Assembly: GCA_008932955.1 (NCBI GenBank)
Contig: WBXE01000121.1
Span: 1-7,204, forward strand
DNA length: 7,204 bases
DNA from: Verrucomicrobiota bacterium
Lineage (GTDB): Bacteria > Verrucomicrobiota > Verrucomicrobiia > Verrucomicrobiales > Akkermansiaceae
Reading direction: 5' to 3'
Below the pieces are notes generated by a model. That model was given only the letters and a program-made list of their open reading frames with translations. It was not told the DNA's origin and did no database searches. This document shows, one piece after another, positions 6,889-7,204 of the stretch; position 1 is the stretch's first letter, and each line of letters begins with the position of its first letter. Position numbers and translations under genes: made by a program.

Positions 6889-6908
6889 TAGGAGTGCGGT
6901 GGCTCGCC
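6886..6908 (+). repeat. Left arm of a perfect 23-bp inverted repeat
   Basis: The arm starts GCCTAGGAGTGCGG and its exact reverse complement lies at 7045-7067. The pair brackets 182 bp that include most of repeat copy A. Confidence 0.85.
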
Positions 6909-6998
6909 CACGCCCTGGGAGGGGCGGGCTTGCCCGCGGGGGCGCGGAGCCGTGCATGAGGTGCCGCTGTGATGCACACGCGCCAGCAAGCTGGCTTG
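6891..6998 (+). repeat. Long direct repeat, copy A (108 bp)
   Basis: This matches 7094-7201 at a constant offset of 203 bp with five substitutions and no gaps. The differences are at 6900, 6905, 6910, 6961 and 6963. The copy contains the palindromes at 6924-6937 and 6982-6995 and a GTGCAT/ATGCAC stem at 6952-6957 and 6972-6977. Confidence 0.9.
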
Positions 6999-7002
6999 GC
7001 GT

Positions 7003-7026
7003 GGCGGTGGCGAGCCACTGCACTCC
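7003..7026 (-). repeat. 24-bp short direct repeat, first copy
   Basis: It matches 7039-7062 at a 36-bp offset with a single T/C difference. It contains the imperfect palindrome 7004-7021 (8-bp arms with one G-T pair around GA). Confidence 0.8.
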
Positions 7027-7038
7027 ATGGCTTGACCA

Positions 7039-7062
7039 GGCGGTGGCGAGCCACCGCACTCC
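7039..7062 (-). repeat. 24-bp short direct repeat, second copy, with a perfect palindrome
   Basis: It contains GCGGTGGC-GA-GCCACCGC at 7040-7057, a perfect 8-bp stem around two bases. The differing base from the first copy (C here, T there) lies in the stem and turns a G-T pair into G-C. Confidence 0.8.
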
Positions 7063-7067
7063 TAGGC
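7045..7067 (-). repeat. Right arm of the perfect 23-bp inverted repeat
   Basis: This is the exact reverse complement of 6886-6908. Its first 18 bases (GGCGAGCCACCGCACTCC) recur with one change at 7009-7026. Confidence 0.85.
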
Positions 7068-7093
7068 ACACACGCGCCAGCAAGCAGCCGCGC

Positions 7094-7201
7094 GGAGTGC
7101 GGGGGCTTGCCCCCGCCCTGGGAGGGGCGGGCTTGCCCGCGGGGGCGCGGAGCCGTGCATGAGTTTCCGCTGTGATGCACACGCGCCAGCAAGCTGGCTT
7201 G
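7094..7201 (+). repeat. Long direct repeat, copy B (108 bp)
   Basis: This is the second copy of 6891-6998. It ends three bases before the window edge, so its true right limit may be further out. It holds palindromes at 7101-7114, 7127-7140 and 7185-7198. Confidence 0.9.
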
Positions 7202-7204
7202 TAG

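Larger units (their letters stand above)
6872..7201. repeat. Non-coding cluster of palindromes, direct repeats and inverted repeats
   Basis: The last third of a kilobase contains no supportable gene. It holds two long direct repeats, a 23-bp inverted repeat, two 24-bp direct repeats and several perfect short palindromes, each listed separately where useful. The word CACACGCGCCAGCAAGC occurs three times, at 6975-6991, 7069-7085 and 7178-7194. Open frames crossing the region on both strands have Arg/Pro/Ala-rich repeat-derived text and are not credible proteins. The 102 nt between this cluster and the GTG at 6769 must carry the promoter of the - strand pair if it is not further upstream; I see no strong -35/-10 pair there. 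Confidence 0.85.

Noticed and set aside
6830..7192. Open frames of about 115-120 codons on the - strand, and shorter ones on the + strand, across the right-hand repeats
   Set aside because: Their text is Arg/Pro/Ala-rich and repeats with the DNA repeats. Several frames are open at once because of high GC, and none has a family resemblance or ribosome-binding site.
6891..7201. CRISPR array
   Set aside because: The repeats are long, only two at regular offset, internally palindromic in several places and not separated by uniform spacers; no cas gene is present.

Overview
The window looks like a GC-rich Gram-negative chromosome, most likely Verrucomicrobiota; Planctomycetota or another PVC-group lineage is the alternative. 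The reasons are an NPCBM-fused secreted glycosidase, an exported aldose 1-epimerase, weak or absent Shine-Dalgarno sequences before the secreted genes, and dense palindromic intergenic repeats. The assignment is an inference from gene style, not from a marker gene.

Layout, left to right. Bases 1-77 are the last 24 codons of purH on the + strand. Next comes a roughly 250-bp non-coding segment bounded by near-perfect 25-bp inverted repeats (86-110 and 310-334), which looks like a MITE or REP-type remnant. A CCAACCT triple repeat (340-360) follows and leads into a secreted 820-aa NPCBM/(alpha/alpha)6 glycosidase-like protein (381-2843, +). After a 169-nt gap lies an exported galactose mutarotase-like protein (3013-4179, +) with all expected catalytic residues. 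The two probably act together outside the cytoplasm: the first would release a sugar from a glycan and the second would equilibrate its anomers.

The other half is transcribed from the - strand and converges on the mutarotase gene with only 14 nt between stop codons. In transcription order it holds a GTG-initiated 389-aa protein with an N-terminal CxxC/CxxC zinc ribbon and one membrane span (6769-5600), then a 469-aa soluble protein of a widespread uncharacterised family (5603-4194). The two overlap as ATGA, and the second has a GGAG site inside the end of the first, so they are almost certainly one translationally coupled unit.

The right end (about 6872-7204) is non-coding and densely repetitive. 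It holds two 108-bp direct repeats 203 bp apart, a perfect 23-bp inverted repeat, four copies of an 18-bp word, and a set of perfect short palindromes with different arms but the same GC-TT-GC or GC-TC-GC centre. This repeat cluster and the inverted-repeat element at 86-334 are the least explained parts of the window. I see no clear defence system, CRISPR array, transposase gene, tRNA or rRNA.
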